Positions 24,040 through 33,456 of a stretch of DNA of 64,000 nucleotides are shown here, in pieces. Below the pieces are notes generated by a model. That model had not been told where the DNA came from, searched no databases, and worked only from the letters and a program-made list of their open reading frames with translations. Source of the DNA: Pedobacter roseus (GTDB lineage: Bacteria; Bacteroidota; Bacteroidia; Sphingobacteriales; Sphingobacteriaceae); the NCBI RefSeq assembly GCF_014395225.1, contig NZ_CP060723.1, forward strand, positions 2,232,001-2,296,000, given 5' to 3'. The position numbers and the translations under genes are program-made. The first letter of the stretch is position 1, and every line of letters starts with the position of its first letter.

Positions 24040-24374
24040 AAAAATATTGCTAATAGCCTAAATAGAATTGGATTCCGGATAGATAGTTAAGATACTCTTT
24101 AAATAGGAGATAAGGCAGTGCCAAGCCTACTTACAATAGGCAAGAGTACTAAATTAGCAGTAAAAGCTGATTAATAAGGCGAATTTAAATTATGTATATA
24201 AAGTTGTGCAATTTGCACACAATTGTGTAAAGTAGGGGGCTTATTTAAAGGAAAAGCGGCAATTTTCATATCGAAAATCGCCGCTTTTCCTGATTATTTT
24301 GATCTGATCGTACCATCTCCTGCATTATTATATAATAGTGCTGAGACTTTATTCAGAAATAATTCAGATTTGAT
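24040..24374. other. 335-bp gap with hairpin
   Basis: Apart from the hairpin listed at 24250-24290, nothing coding was seen. It should contain the promoter of the acyltransferase gene, which is transcribed leftward; no convincing -7 box was identified. Confidence 0.5.
24250..24290 (-). terminator. Long hairpin downstream of the beta-helix gene
   Basis: GGAAAAGCGGCAATTTTC (24250-24267) pairs with GAAAATCGCCGCTTTTCC (24273-24290), 17 of 18 positions, with a 5-base loop. It lies 85 bp after the stop of the leftward beta-helix gene and is the likely end of its transcript. Confidence 0.55.
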
Positions 24375-25559
24375 TTAGAAGGTTAACGAATAGTTTGCCC
24401 CCCTGTTTATACGTGTTTTGTAGGTAAGGTTGCTAATGGCCTGCTCCTGGGTTAATTGCGTGCCGTTCACATCCATAATAACAGGTTTGGTAATCACCAA
24501 TTTCAGGTTGTTATCGTAAAGATTGGTGGTAATGGTAGAACCTGGATTCTGCCTCCAGAAGGGAGAAGCAAAGGTTAACGTACCACTAATAATTTCACTA
24601 CCTCTTCTTTTTGCAATATCAGCAGATACCTTTACAGCTGTTGCCGATTTTTTATCATAATGGTTCTGTATGTTAATACTTGTGATTTTGTTTGAGCCAC
24701 CATACAGGTTCGAATAACCAATTTGTATACCATAACCGCCATTGTATTCTGTTTTACAGTTCAGCAGGCTGATGTTTTGTAATTCATCTGTAGCAGCCTC
24801 TGGTTCAAAGTTTATACCGGTCATTGGCGAGGTGCCAGTGGTATTGCCGGCAACAACCGATTCCATAACGAGTCCATTTACGCTGGTAATCGAAATTCCG
24901 GCCCTTCTGTTGTATTGAAGCACCGTGTTGGTAATAGCGATTTTGGTATTGGTAGTTTTGCTACCCGAAGCCGAAAGATAAATCCCATCGCCCCAACATT
25001 TGGTAACGCTACCGTCGTTAATGGTAATGTTGCTTGAAGAGAGGATGACGATCCCATTTCCCCATTCTCCACTGCTGCCAAGGTGATTACCAACATCGCC
25101 AACAAGTACCGGATTGTTAAGCACCACGTTAGATGCGTTTTCAATCCTGATCAGATTGTAGTTGCCACTCGAAGTGGGCTTAAGTAACAATTGTGATCCC
25201 GACAGGAAGTTTAGTGTCCTGTTTGAGGGAACAATAATTCCTTTTTCGTTTACCAAAATTGGGAAAGCCGGAAAGGAAACATTTGAATTTGCATTAATGG
25301 CCGCCTGTACGTAGCTGGTATAATCAACCGATCCATCTTTTACATATCCTGATGGAAGGCTTTTGGTCAGATCATAGCTACCGCTTGGAATCGTAGTCAG
25401 CGGCGATCCCGCGACCTCCAGATTTGAATTGTTTTGAAAAAGAGCGTTTTCATTGCTTGTCGCGTCCTCAGCCTTTTCGCAGCCTGTTATGGATGCACTA
25501 ATTACTAATCCCATTAAAAGCGCTTTGAATGCTAAAGTAGTTTTTCCAGTTTTTTTCAT
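24375..25559 (-). CDS. Right-handed beta-helix lipoprotein (pectate-lyase-like fold)
   Basis: This 394-aa protein has a lipoprotein signal peptide with lipobox SITGC (Cys27). Residues 75-340 carry repeated short strands with Asn/Val ladders (NLIRIENASNVVLNNPVLVG, NGIVILSSSNITINDGSVTK), typical of parallel beta-helix polysaccharide lyases and hydrolases. An N-terminal segment about 65-100 resembles the 'YT.YVQAAINA' entry of pectate-lyase superfamily proteins. It is probably surface exposed. It diverges from the exopolysaccharide operon across a 326-bp gap, so it may trim or bind the polymer made there. The catalytic residues could not be assigned. Confidence 0.82.
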   Translation of the reverse strand: MKKTGKTTLAFKALLMGLVISASITGCEKAEDATSNENALFQNNSNLEVAGSPLTTIPSGSYDLTKSLPSGYVKDGSVDYTSYVQAAINANSNVSFPAFPILVNEKGIIVPSNRTLNFLSGSQLLLKPTSSGNYNLIRIENASNVVLNNPVLVGDVGNHLGSSGEWGNGIVILSSSNITINDGSVTKCWGDGIYLSASGSKTTNTKIAITNTVLQYNRRAGISITSVNGLVMESVVAGNTTGTSPMTGINFEPEAATDELQNISLLNCKTEYNGGYGIQIGYSNLYGGSNKITSINIQNHYDKKSATAVKVSADIAKRRGSEIISGTLTFASPFWRQNPGSTITTNLYDNNLKLVITKPVIMDVNGTQLTQEQAISNLTYKTRINRGANYSLTF

Positions 25560-25885
25560 ATTTATTAATTATTGTTTTTAAAGGTAACGAGCATCACTTT
25601 GCATTCTTATCCTAACCTGTTCCCATTAAGCGGTTTATGGTAGAAACACAGGGCTTTTTAGTAAAATTACGCAGATTTTTGACCGCGGCGGATAGATTTT
25701 TAGCTCATTTTTCGGCGGTGTTTTTTGAGTTTTTAAAATTTTTATACAGAAATCTGCTCAGATTTTACACAATATTGCTCGCAACTGTAAAACTTATACA
25801 TAAAACTTTACAATTGCCCCGAGCAGGGTTTACCGGTGTTGATATTCGCTAAGTTTACTGAACAAAACCATTAAAAAAAAACCTT
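25560..25885. other. 326-bp divergent promoter region of the exopolysaccharide locus
   Basis: It lies between the leftward beta-helix gene and the rightward wza-like gene, so it should hold both promoters. It is AT-rich. No perfect TAnnTTTG box was found; TAAGTTTA at 25850-25857 and, on the minus strand, TACCTTTA at about 25580 are the nearest matches. A 71-codon frame here was judged spurious. Confidence 0.4.
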
Positions 25886-26659
25886 ATGGTAACTCGTATT
25901 AAACTTAGCGCCATTATACTTGCTCTTTGTACTAGCACACTGCTGATCAGTTCGTGCGGATCGAAAAGGAACCTGGTATATTTCAGTGATCTTCCTAAAC
26001 AGGATGGTAAAATGAAATCGCAATCCTTTGAAGTACCCGAAACTGAAATACTTCCTAATGATGTACTTTCTATTATTGTAGTAAGCTCGAGCACAGAATC
26101 TAATAACCTTTTCAACAGCACGGTTCCGGGTAACGGACAAACGCCGTTTGTTTATAAAGTTAACGCCAGCGGATTTATCAATTTTCCTGGGATAAAAGAA
26201 ATTAAGCTTGGTGGATTGAGCCTCTCGCAGGCAAAAGACGCTCTAACACGCGAACTTTCAAAGATGACCAAAAGTCCTAACGTAAGCATCTCTTTTGTCA
26301 ATTTCAAGATCACCGTAATCGGAGAGGTTAGCCGGCCCGGTACATTTACAATCACCAATAGCGAAGTTAACCTGCTGGAGGCTTTGGGAATGGCGGGAGA
26401 TATGACCCCATTTGGCAGGCGCGATAATGTGCTCGTAATCAGGAATATAAAAGGTGTTCGAACGCTCGAAAGACTGAATATCAATTCGGTGGAGTTGCTT
26501 AACTCACCCTATTACTTCCTCAAGCAAAATGACATTGTATATGTAGAACCTGATAAGTCGAAAGAACAGGAGGTTAATCAAAATAACAGGTTTATCCCGA
26601 TCATTTCAGCCTCATTCTCCGTGCTGGCGGTTTTAATCAGCATCCTGGTAAAGAAATAA
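25886..26659 (+). CDS. Wza-like polysaccharide export lipoprotein
   Basis: This 257-aa protein has a lipobox ISSC (Cys24), then a polysaccharide-export (Poly_export) domain (VPETEILPNDVLSIIV near 50) and a SLBB domain (VNFKITVIGEVSRPGTFTI near 140). A C-terminal membrane helix (FIPIISASFSVLAVLISIL, about 235-254) is typical of Bacteroidota Wza proteins. It forms the outer-membrane exit for the polymer. It is the first gene of the locus, 28 bp before the wzc-like gene. Confidence 0.93.
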   Translation: MVTRIKLSAIILALCTSTLLISSCGSKRNLVYFSDLPKQDGKMKSQSFEVPETEILPNDVLSIIVVSSSTESNNLFNSTVPGNGQTPFVYKVNASGFINFPGIKEIKLGGLSLSQAKDALTRELSKMTKSPNVSISFVNFKITVIGEVSRPGTFTITNSEVNLLEALGMAGDMTPFGRRDNVLVIRNIKGVRTLERLNINSVELLNSPYYFLKQNDIVYVEPDKSKEQEVNQNNRFIPIISASFSVLAVLISILVKK

Positions 26660-26687
26660 ACATTCCATTCACTTAATTACCCTTAAT

Positions 26688-28940
26688 ATGAAGCCATTTT
26701 TTAAATATGCGAAGTATTGGTACCTTTTTCTGATCTGTATTGCAATTTGCATGGCAGTAGCGGTAGGCGTTATTTATTTTACCACACCTTATTACCAGGT
26801 AAATACAACACTGCTTTTGCAGGATGACAAAAAGGGCGACGGGATACTTAAGGAAAGCGCTTTCAGTGATCTTAACATGTTCCATACCACCAAAACCATC
26901 GAAAATGAGATCCAGGTATTGCGTTCCGTAAACCTGATGAAAAAAGTACTCAACCGGCTCTCCATTAGCAGCCAGGTATTTGTTGGAACAGGATTGTTGC
27001 AGAAAGAGGTTTATGGAAAAACTTCTCCGGTAGTGATTAAAGTGATGCGGGTTTCTCCGCAGGCCATGGGTAAACCTATAACACTGAAAATGCTTGATCA
27101 GAACCGTTTTGCACTTACGCTTCCAGATGAGGTTGTCAATAAAAATTATCATTTTGGAGATACCATTTCAAATGCGGGTTTTAGCATCAGCATTGCTAAA
27201 GGGCCGGCTTTCGTAAAAGGAGATAGGGAAGTGCATTTATCGCTGATCAATGTAGATGAATTAGCCAAATCGTACCGCGACAGAAAACTTGAAATTACCG
27301 AAATCGTTAAAGATGCAAATGTATTGCAGATCGGTGTGCTTGATAATATACCGGCACGTGGTATCGATATTCTTACCCAATTGGTAAAAGAATATAATTT
27401 AGAAGATATTGCCTTTAAAAACCAGATGGCACTTGCCACCATTGATTTTATCGATACCAGGCTGAGCTACCTGACCCAGGATTTGGGTACGGTTGAAAGA
27501 AATGTGCAACAGTATAAACAGCTTAACAGGGTAACCAACGTAGCGGCTGATGCACAATCAAACCTGCAACGGGCAGAAGATTATAAACAACAATTAGAAG
27601 CGATAAACGTACAGTTGGGCATACTCAATGCCGTTGATGTTTACTTGCGCAAAGCAGGAAGACTTCTTCCGATTGTACCTGGAACTGCAGGGCTGCAAGA
27701 TGGATCGCTGCTTACCCTCATTAATAAATATAATGCCGCACAGGAAGAGTACCAGCAGTTGCTTACCGAAAATCTGCCGGGAAACCCCCTTGTTATCAAT
27801 ATCAAACAGAAACTTTCTGTAATCAGGGAGAACATTTCGGGAAATATTGCAAGCATCCGCACAAACCTGATGATTAACAGGCAAAGTCTGGTATCCAATT
27901 CGTCAAAATTTGAGGCAAGGATACAAACTGCGCCGGAGATTGAGCATGGTTTGCAACAACGCGACCGTGAGCAGAGTGTTAAGGTTAATCTTTTTCAATA
28001 CCTGATCCAGAAACGCGAAGAAACAGCCCTTACACTGTCGGCAAATGTGCCGGATGCAAAGGTGATCGATCAGGCAAACTACGATAGCAGCCCAACCAAG
28101 CCCAAACGTCAGCTGATATTTTTATCTGCATTGCTATTTGGCTTTATTATTCCTGTATCCTTTATCTGGACCAAGGATAAGCTAAACAGCCGGGTGGATA
28201 ATGTGGACGAAATTACGGATCAAACCAATGTAAGGATACTGGGTGAAGTATGCCATGCCAGGGGAAGCGGGGGATTGGCCATAAACGGAAAGCACAGGAA
28301 CAACATCACTGAACTTTTTCGCTACATCCGGAGCAATCTTGGAAGCAATGTGCCCCATGGAAACAGTCAGGTGCTCATGGTTACCTCATCAGTGCAGGGT
28401 GAAGGCAAAACCTTTACCTGCATTAATCTGGCCGCTACGCTGGCCAATATTGATAAAAAGGTAGTACTGTTAGAATTCGACCTCCGTAAGCCTGACCTGA
28501 TAAATAAAATGAAACTGGAGAAAGGTACCGGAATAAGCGATTATTTACATTCAGAGAATATGAAAGCCAGGGAAATTATCATTCCATCGGGAATTTCAGC
28601 TAATCTTTCTGTTATCGGCAGCGGACTGAGCAAGGTGGATGCAGGCAATGAAATGCTTAATCCGCGTATCGCCACGCTTTTTGAAGAACTCAGGGAGGAA
28701 TTCGATTATGTGATTATCGATACCTCACCGATTGCCCTTGTTGCCGATGCTTTTAGTCTTGATATGCACAGTGATGCAACCATATATGTGGTGAGGTACA
28801 ACTATACCCAAAAAAGCCACTTGAATATACTTGCTGACATTGAAAAGAACAATAAACTTAAAAATTTGATGGTGATCCTTAACGACGGAAAAACCGAGCA
28901 TATTAAACATTACGGCTATGGCAGCCGCGATTACGCATAA
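26688..28940 (+). CDS. Wzc-like chain-length determinant / tyrosine autokinase
   Basis: This 750-aa inner-membrane protein has a helix at about 10-32, a Wzz domain, a long periplasmic coiled coil (about 260-460) and a second helix near 475-495. The cytoplasmic BY-kinase domain has Walker A (SSVQGEGKT, Gly571 region), Walker A' LEFDLRKPD, where most relatives have a D-A-D, and Walker B DYVIIDTSPI. The last ten residues hold three tyrosines (HYGYGSRDYA), a short version of the autophosphorylated Tyr cluster. It controls polymer length and export together with the Wza-like protein. Confidence 0.93.
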   Translation: MKPFFKYAKYWYLFLICIAICMAVAVGVIYFTTPYYQVNTTLLLQDDKKGDGILKESAFSDLNMFHTTKTIENEIQVLRSVNLMKKVLNRLSISSQVFVGTGLLQKEVYGKTSPVVIKVMRVSPQAMGKPITLKMLDQNRFALTLPDEVVNKNYHFGDTISNAGFSISIAKGPAFVKGDREVHLSLINVDELAKSYRDRKLEITEIVKDANVLQIGVLDNIPARGIDILTQLVKEYNLEDIAFKNQMALATIDFIDTRLSYLTQDLGTVERNVQQYKQLNRVTNVAADAQSNLQRAEDYKQQLEAINVQLGILNAVDVYLRKAGRLLPIVPGTAGLQDGSLLTLINKYNAAQEEYQQLLTENLPGNPLVINIKQKLSVIRENISGNIASIRTNLMINRQSLVSNSSKFEARIQTAPEIEHGLQQRDREQSVKVNLFQYLIQKREETALTLSANVPDAKVIDQANYDSSPTKPKRQLIFLSALLFGFIIPVSFIWTKDKLNSRVDNVDEITDQTNVRILGEVCHARGSGGLAINGKHRNNITELFRYIRSNLGSNVPHGNSQVLMVTSSVQGEGKTFTCINLAATLANIDKKVVLLEFDLRKPDLINKMKLEKGTGISDYLHSENMKAREIIIPSGISANLSVIGSGLSKVDAGNEMLNPRIATLFEELREEFDYVIIDTSPIALVADAFSLDMHSDATIYVVRYNYTQKSHLNILADIEKNNKLKNLMVILNDGKTEHIKHYGYGSRDYA

Positions 28941-29046
28941 GATAGCGTAAGCCAAAAATTAATTCTACCAAACAACATTTTCCCCTTAACATTTCTTTAC
29001 CGTTTTCCATTGCCCACTTGGCCACTGTAACCGAGATAGCGAAGCT

Positions 29047-29622
29047 TTGTGCCTGGAGCAAAGGAAAATTACATATCTCAACAATAAAACAATGACAATG
29101 CTAAGTAACACACACAAACGCGATCTCCAGCAAAGAAGCTGGAAAGTGATTTACACCAGGCCAAGATGGGAAAAAAAAGTAGATACGCTGTTGCAGGCTT
29201 CCGGGGTGGAGTCTTATTGCCCTTTGAAGAAAGAATCGCATAAGTGGGCCGATAGAAATAAGATTGTACATCTGCCGATTTTCAGTTCCTACGTTTTTGT
29301 TTATTCCAATCCAAAAGAAGAATCGCTCATCAGGCAAACACTCGGGGTAATCAATTTTATCCATTTTGAAGGCCGGCCTGCTACCTTAACCGATGCGGAA
29401 ATAAACAGGATAAGAGATTTTATTGCGCAGGAAAAAGACATTGAGATCATTAGTGTGAACCAGCTTTCGGCCGGAGACCGTGTAAGGATTAAAAGCGGTG
29501 CGCTGGAAAGCCTGTCGGGAAAAGTTTTACAAGTACAGGGCAAAAATGTACTCATGGTGCTCGATCATCTGGGTTGCGTGATCATCACAAAAGTTGCTGC
29601 CGAAAATACCATTCTTGCTTAA
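29047..29622 (+). CDS. UpxY/NusG-family transcription antiterminator
   Basis: It has an NGN domain (SWKVIYTRPRWEKKVDTLLQ, about 31-50) and a C-terminal KOW motif (SAGDRVRIKSGALESLSGKV). Such proteins let RNA polymerase read through long capsule operons in Bacteroidota. As written it is 191 aa, but the ATG at 29092 (or 29098) gives the usual 174-176 aa length and is the likelier start, leaving about a 150-nt leader after the wzc-like gene. Its place third in the operon, not first, is unusual for UpxY proteins. Confidence 0.9.
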   Translation: MCLEQRKITYLNNKTMTMLSNTHKRDLQQRSWKVIYTRPRWEKKVDTLLQASGVESYCPLKKESHKWADRNKIVHLPIFSSYVFVYSNPKEESLIRQTLGVINFIHFEGRPATLTDAEINRIRDFIAQEKDIEIISVNQLSAGDRVRIKSGALESLSGKVLQVQGKNVLMVLDHLGCVIITKVAAENTILA

Positions 29623-29631
29623 TTCCGAATC

Positions 29632-30933
29632 ATGAAAACACAGATAACAGACCTTCCTAAAATAGCCGTAATCGGCCTTGGCTACGTAGGCCTGCCGCTT
29701 GCAGTGGCTTTTTCTAAAAAATATAAGGTATTCGGATATGATACCAATCCCTCACGCATCGATGAAATCAAAAATGCGGTTGATCATACCAATGAGATCA
29801 GCACCGCAGAGCTGCAACAGGTACTAACGCAGGATTGTACCACATTGAAAGGGCTTTTTTGCACCAGCGATGTAGAACATATCAGAAACTGTACCAGGTA
29901 CATTGTAACCGTACCCACGCCTGTTGATAAGAATAATAGTCCAGATTTAACCCCTTTGCTCAAAGCCAGCAAGGTTGTTGGCGGTGTGTTAAAAAAGGGG
30001 GATATCGTAATCTACGAATCTACCGTTTACCCGGGCGTTACAGAAGATGAATGTGTGCCGATACTGGAGCAGGAATCGGGATTGCGGTTTAATATTGATT
30101 TTTTTGCCGGGTATTCTCCCGAGCGCATCAACCCGGGCGATAAGGAACATACTGTTGTGCACATTAAAAAGGTAACTTCAGGATCTACACCAAAGGCCGC
30201 AACCATTATCGACGAGCTTTACGATTCTGTTATTCTTGCCGGTACCTTTAAGGCTTCCTCGATCAGGGTGGCAGAGGCCGCAAAAGTAATCGAAAATGCC
30301 CAAAGAGATATTAATATCGCTTTTGTAAACGAGCTCGCCAAGATATTTAATCTCCTCGGTATTGATACCGGAGATGTGTTGGAAGCCGCAGGAACCAAAT
30401 GGAACTTCATGAAATTTAAGCCCGGCCTGGTAGGCGGCCATTGTATAGGAGTAGATCCTTATTATTTAGCGCAAAAGGCACAGGAAGTAGGTTATCACCC
30501 TGAAATTATTTTAGCAGGAAGGCGCCTTAACGATGGAATGGGCAGTTATGTTGCCGACGAACTGGTTAGGCTCATGTTGATGAAAGGGATTATTATCCTG
30601 AACAGCAAAGTGCTGATTTTGGGCTTCACTTTTAAAGAAAATTGTCCTGATGTACGCAATACCAAAGTGATTGATATTGTGAGGCGATTGGAGAGCTTTA
30701 AAATCAATGTTTGCATTCAAGATCCCTGGGCAGACCCACAACGGGTTCAAAAAGAATATGGCGTAGTTTGCCAGGATTCGGAATATCACGGGAAAAGATA
30801 CGATGCCATTATACTGGCAGTAGCCCATGAGACTTTCAACGATATCGATCTTTTACCGCTACGCATGCCTCATACCATTGTTTACGACCTGAAATCTGTG
30901 CTTCCCAATGCATCAGTTTCAGCCAGGTTATAA
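29632..30933 (+). CDS. UDP-N-acetylhexosamine 6-dehydrogenase (WbpO/TviB-like)
   Basis: This 433-aa nucleotide-sugar dehydrogenase oxidises C6 of a UDP-sugar to a uronic acid with two NAD. The NAD site [12 protein letters not shown] is near residue 12, the catalytic Cys271 is in [12 protein letters not shown], and the C-terminal UDP-binding domain is complete. The N-terminal region and the partner epimerase downstream match the WbpO/TviB group (UDP-GlcNAc or UDP-GalNAc) better than UDP-glucose dehydrogenase. The probable product is a UDP-N-acetylhexosaminuronic acid. The substrate assignment is inference. Confidence 0.88.
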   Translation: MKTQITDLPKIAVIGLGYVGLPLAVAFSKKYKVFGYDTNPSRIDEIKNAVDHTNEISTAELQQVLTQDCTTLKGLFCTSDVEHIRNCTRYIVTVPTPVDKNNSPDLTPLLKASKVVGGVLKKGDIVIYESTVYPGVTEDECVPILEQESGLRFNIDFFAGYSPERINPGDKEHTVVHIKKVTSGSTPKAATIIDELYDSVILAGTFKASSIRVAEAAKVIENAQRDINIAFVNELAKIFNLLGIDTGDVLEAAGTKWNFMKFKPGLVGGHCIGVDPYYLAQKAQEVGYHPEIILAGRRLNDGMGSYVADELVRLMLMKGIIILNSKVLILGFTFKENCPDVRNTKVIDIVRRLESFKINVCIQDPWADPQRVQKEYGVVCQDSEYHGKRYDAIILAVAHETFNDIDLLPLRMPHTIVYDLKSVLPNASVSARL

Positions 30934-30956
30934 TTGTTACGCTCAAAAATACGATC

Positions 30957-31988
30957 ATGTACGACAAATCATTTCACGGAATAAACGATCTTTCCGGATA
31001 CAGCTTTCTGGTTACCGGTGGGGCCGGTTTTATCGGCTCTAACCTTGTAGAATACCTGCTTAAGTTTGGCGCCGGAAAAGTAAGGGTGCTTGATAATTTC
31101 TCAACAGGATTTACGGCGAATATAGAACCCTTTTTTATGCACCGAAATTTTGAGCTGGTGAGGGGCGACATCAGGGACAGGCAAGTTTGCCATAACGTTA
31201 TGGAGGGAATAGACTATGTATTCCACGAGGCTGCTCTTGGTTCAGTTCCCAGGTCGATAGAAGATCCGTTTACCACCAATGAGGTGAATATTTCAGGATT
31301 TCTTAATGTGCTTATTGCTGCCCGGGATGCTGGCGTGAAAAGAATGGTTTATGCCGCTTCTTCCTCTACTTACGGCGACAGCGAAGCCCTTCCAAAAACT
31401 GAAGATGTGATCGGAAAACCATTATCCCCTTATGCGGTTACCAAATTTGTAAATGAACTGTATGCCGATGTTTTTTCTAAAATGTTTGGAATGGAGCTTA
31501 TCGGCTTACGATACTTTAATGTTTTTGGACCCAGGCAGGCACCAGATGGCGCTTACGCTGCTGTAATCCCTAAGTTTATCAAATCGCTCATTCGGCTGCT
31601 ACCTCCTGTCATCAATGGGGATGGATCGGTATCAAGAGATTTTACCTACGTCGAAAATATTGTTCAGATCAATATCAAATCGATCTTTACAGAAGATTCA
31701 CTGGCCGTTAACCAAATATTCAATGCGGCCTGCGGACAAAGAATTACCCTGCTCGAACTGCTTGGTTATATTAAAAAGAGCCTTGCACTTCATAATCCCG
31801 AAATTTTGGATGTCGGCCTGCGCTACTTGCCGGTACGTAAAGGTGATATTGCCCATTCGCTTGCTTCAATTGAAAAAGCTGAAAAACTTTTGCACTACCG
31901 TCCAGCATTTTCGGTAGCGCAGGGAATTACCGAAGCCGTAAATTGGTACTATGCCGAAGAATGTGAAAACCGGGGAGTTCGGGAATGA
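30957..31988 (+). CDS. UDP-N-acetylhexosamine 4-epimerase (WbpP/TviC-like)
   Basis: This 343-aa short-chain dehydrogenase has the NAD motif GGAGFIGSN near residue 21, the ASSSTYGD serine triad and catalytic Tyr159-x3-Lys163 (YAVTK). The N-terminal extension (FHGINDLSGYSFLVTGG) is typical of the WbpP/TviC epimerases that act on N-acetylated sugars. With the preceding dehydrogenase it would make UDP-GalNAcA or a related sugar. Its stop overlaps the start of the flippase gene (ATGA). Confidence 0.9.
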   Translation: MYDKSFHGINDLSGYSFLVTGGAGFIGSNLVEYLLKFGAGKVRVLDNFSTGFTANIEPFFMHRNFELVRGDIRDRQVCHNVMEGIDYVFHEAALGSVPRSIEDPFTTNEVNISGFLNVLIAARDAGVKRMVYAASSSTYGDSEALPKTEDVIGKPLSPYAVTKFVNELYADVFSKMFGMELIGLRYFNVFGPRQAPDGAYAAVIPKFIKSLIRLLPPVINGDGSVSRDFTYVENIVQINIKSIFTEDSLAVNQIFNAACGQRITLLELLGYIKKSLALHNPEILDVGLRYLPVRKGDIAHSLASIEKAEKLLHYRPAFSVAQGITEAVNWYYAEECENRGVRE

Positions 31989-33429
31989 AACCGAAACCCG
32001 AGCAAAAAGGAAGTGGCCTGCATGCGGTTAAATGGGCGCTGGTAGATAAGTTTGGTGCGCAGCTGGTGCTGTTGGTTAATATGCTGGTTTTGGCCAGGTT
32101 ACTAAGTCCCGAAGATTTTGGCTTAGTAGGCATATTGTATATTTTTTTAAGTGTTGCAAGTGCATTGGTAGATAGTGGAATGGGGGAGGGCTTATCCGGA
32201 AACAGGATATGAGCGACCGTGATACCTCAACCTTTTTTTATTTTAATATGGCCATAGCACTATTGTGTTATCTGGCAATATTTATTGCAGCACCCTATAT
32301 CGCAGCTTATTATCATCAGCCATCCTTATTGATGCTGGCCCGAATAATGGCTTTGGGGATCATCATCAATGCTTTTGGGTTGGTGCAACGGGTATTACTG
32401 ATCAGGGCGCTTGCTTTTAAACTTGTTACCCGGGCTTCGCTCATCTCATCAGTTTTTAGTACAGTTTTTGCCCTGTTGTGTGCAGTAAATGGAATGGGTA
32501 TTTTCAGCCTGGTGGTATTGCAGCTCAGTCAAAGTACGCTCAATACGTTTTTTCTATGTGTTTATGGAAAATGGGCACCAAAACTGATTTTCTCCATATC
32601 GGCCTTTAAAGAACTTTTCTCCTTTGGTTTTAGTTTGCTGCTCACTGCAATGCTCAATATTTTCTTTGCTAATATTTATCAGCCCATTATTGGCCGTTAT
32701 TTTTCAATCGCTTATGCCGGGTTTTACTATCAGGCAAAACGACTTTACGAAGTGCCGGTACTTACCATATCGCAGGTAGTAGATTCAGTTACCTATCCAA
32801 TTTTAGTGCGTTATCAACATGATCGGGCAGGCCTGGAAAGCCGTTATCGGAAAATAGTAACATTATTGGTTTTCAGTGCAACGCCCGTTGTGGTTATGAT
32901 TTCTATATTTTCGAGGGATATTGTATGGACATTATTAGGCGAAAAGTGGCTTCCAAGCGCAAAACTGCTGGCCATCCTCAGTTTTTCAGGGATTTTCCAG
33001 ATACTGGAAACCACCAGCGGAAGTTTACTTAAAGTAGAGGGCAGAACCAGGCTTATTTTCAGGTTAGAACTGCTTAAGAAAACCATTATACTCTTCAATA
33101 TTATTCTTTTTTGTAGGTGGGGAATTGTAGCATTGATGTTTGGGATAGTGGCTAACTCAGTCATTTCTTTCGCCATCAACCAGTACTTCACCAGTATCAA
33201 AATTGTGAGTTACAAGAAAATGGCTACCATATTGATCAATGCATTTTTAATGGGGCTAATGGCTTTTCTGTTAAAAGAAATGATTTCGAATGTATATCTG
33301 GCAATGGTGATTGCTGGCAGTACCGCATTGCTTTTCTATTTGCTACTTGGTTATTTGCAGCGACTTCCCGAACAGATCATGGTGCTTGGCTTTCTCTCCG
33401 GAGGAAGGCGGTCGGTGGCTAAACCATAG
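31985..33429 (+). pseudogene. Wzx-type flippase (polysaccharide transport family), frameshifted
   Basis: The first frame (31985-32212, 75 aa) covers the start of a Wzx flippase through SALVDSGMGEG, then runs out of frame into LSGNRI and stops. The expected continuation, IRKQDMSDRDTSTFFYFN and onward, is in another frame from 32194. One missing base around 32192-32194 explains it, and the restored protein would be about 481 aa, normal for the family. The flippase moves lipid-linked repeat units across the inner membrane, so true loss would block this locus unless another flippase substitutes. A sequence error is equally possible. Confidence 0.85.
32209..33429 (+). CDS. Downstream fragment of the Wzx-type flippase
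   Basis: This 406-aa frame holds about eleven of the flippase's membrane helices. Its ATG (32209) overlaps the stop of the upstream fragment as ATGA, so termination-reinitiation could in principle yield two polypeptides. The first two helices and the conserved loop residues lie in the 31985-32212 fragment. A working split flippase is unproven. Confidence 0.75.
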   Translation: MSDRDTSTFFYFNMAIALLCYLAIFIAAPYIAAYYHQPSLLMLARIMALGIIINAFGLVQRVLLIRALAFKLVTRASLISSVFSTVFALLCAVNGMGIFSLVVLQLSQSTLNTFFLCVYGKWAPKLIFSISAFKELFSFGFSLLLTAMLNIFFANIYQPIIGRYFSIAYAGFYYQAKRLYEVPVLTISQVVDSVTYPILVRYQHDRAGLESRYRKIVTLLVFSATPVVVMISIFSRDIVWTLLGEKWLPSAKLLAILSFSGIFQILETTSGSLLKVEGRTRLIFRLELLKKTIILFNIILFCRWGIVALMFGIVANSVISFAINQYFTSIKIVSYKKMATILINAFLMGLMAFLLKEMISNVYLAMVIAGSTALLFYLLLGYLQRLPEQIMVLGFLSGGRRSVAKP

Positions 33430-33456
33430 CTTTAATTAATACTAATCCAGTTCACA

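Noticed and set aside
25637..25852. 71-codon plus-strand frame before the wza-like gene
   Set aside because: Low-complexity Phe/Leu-rich product, no family, lies in the divergent promoter region.
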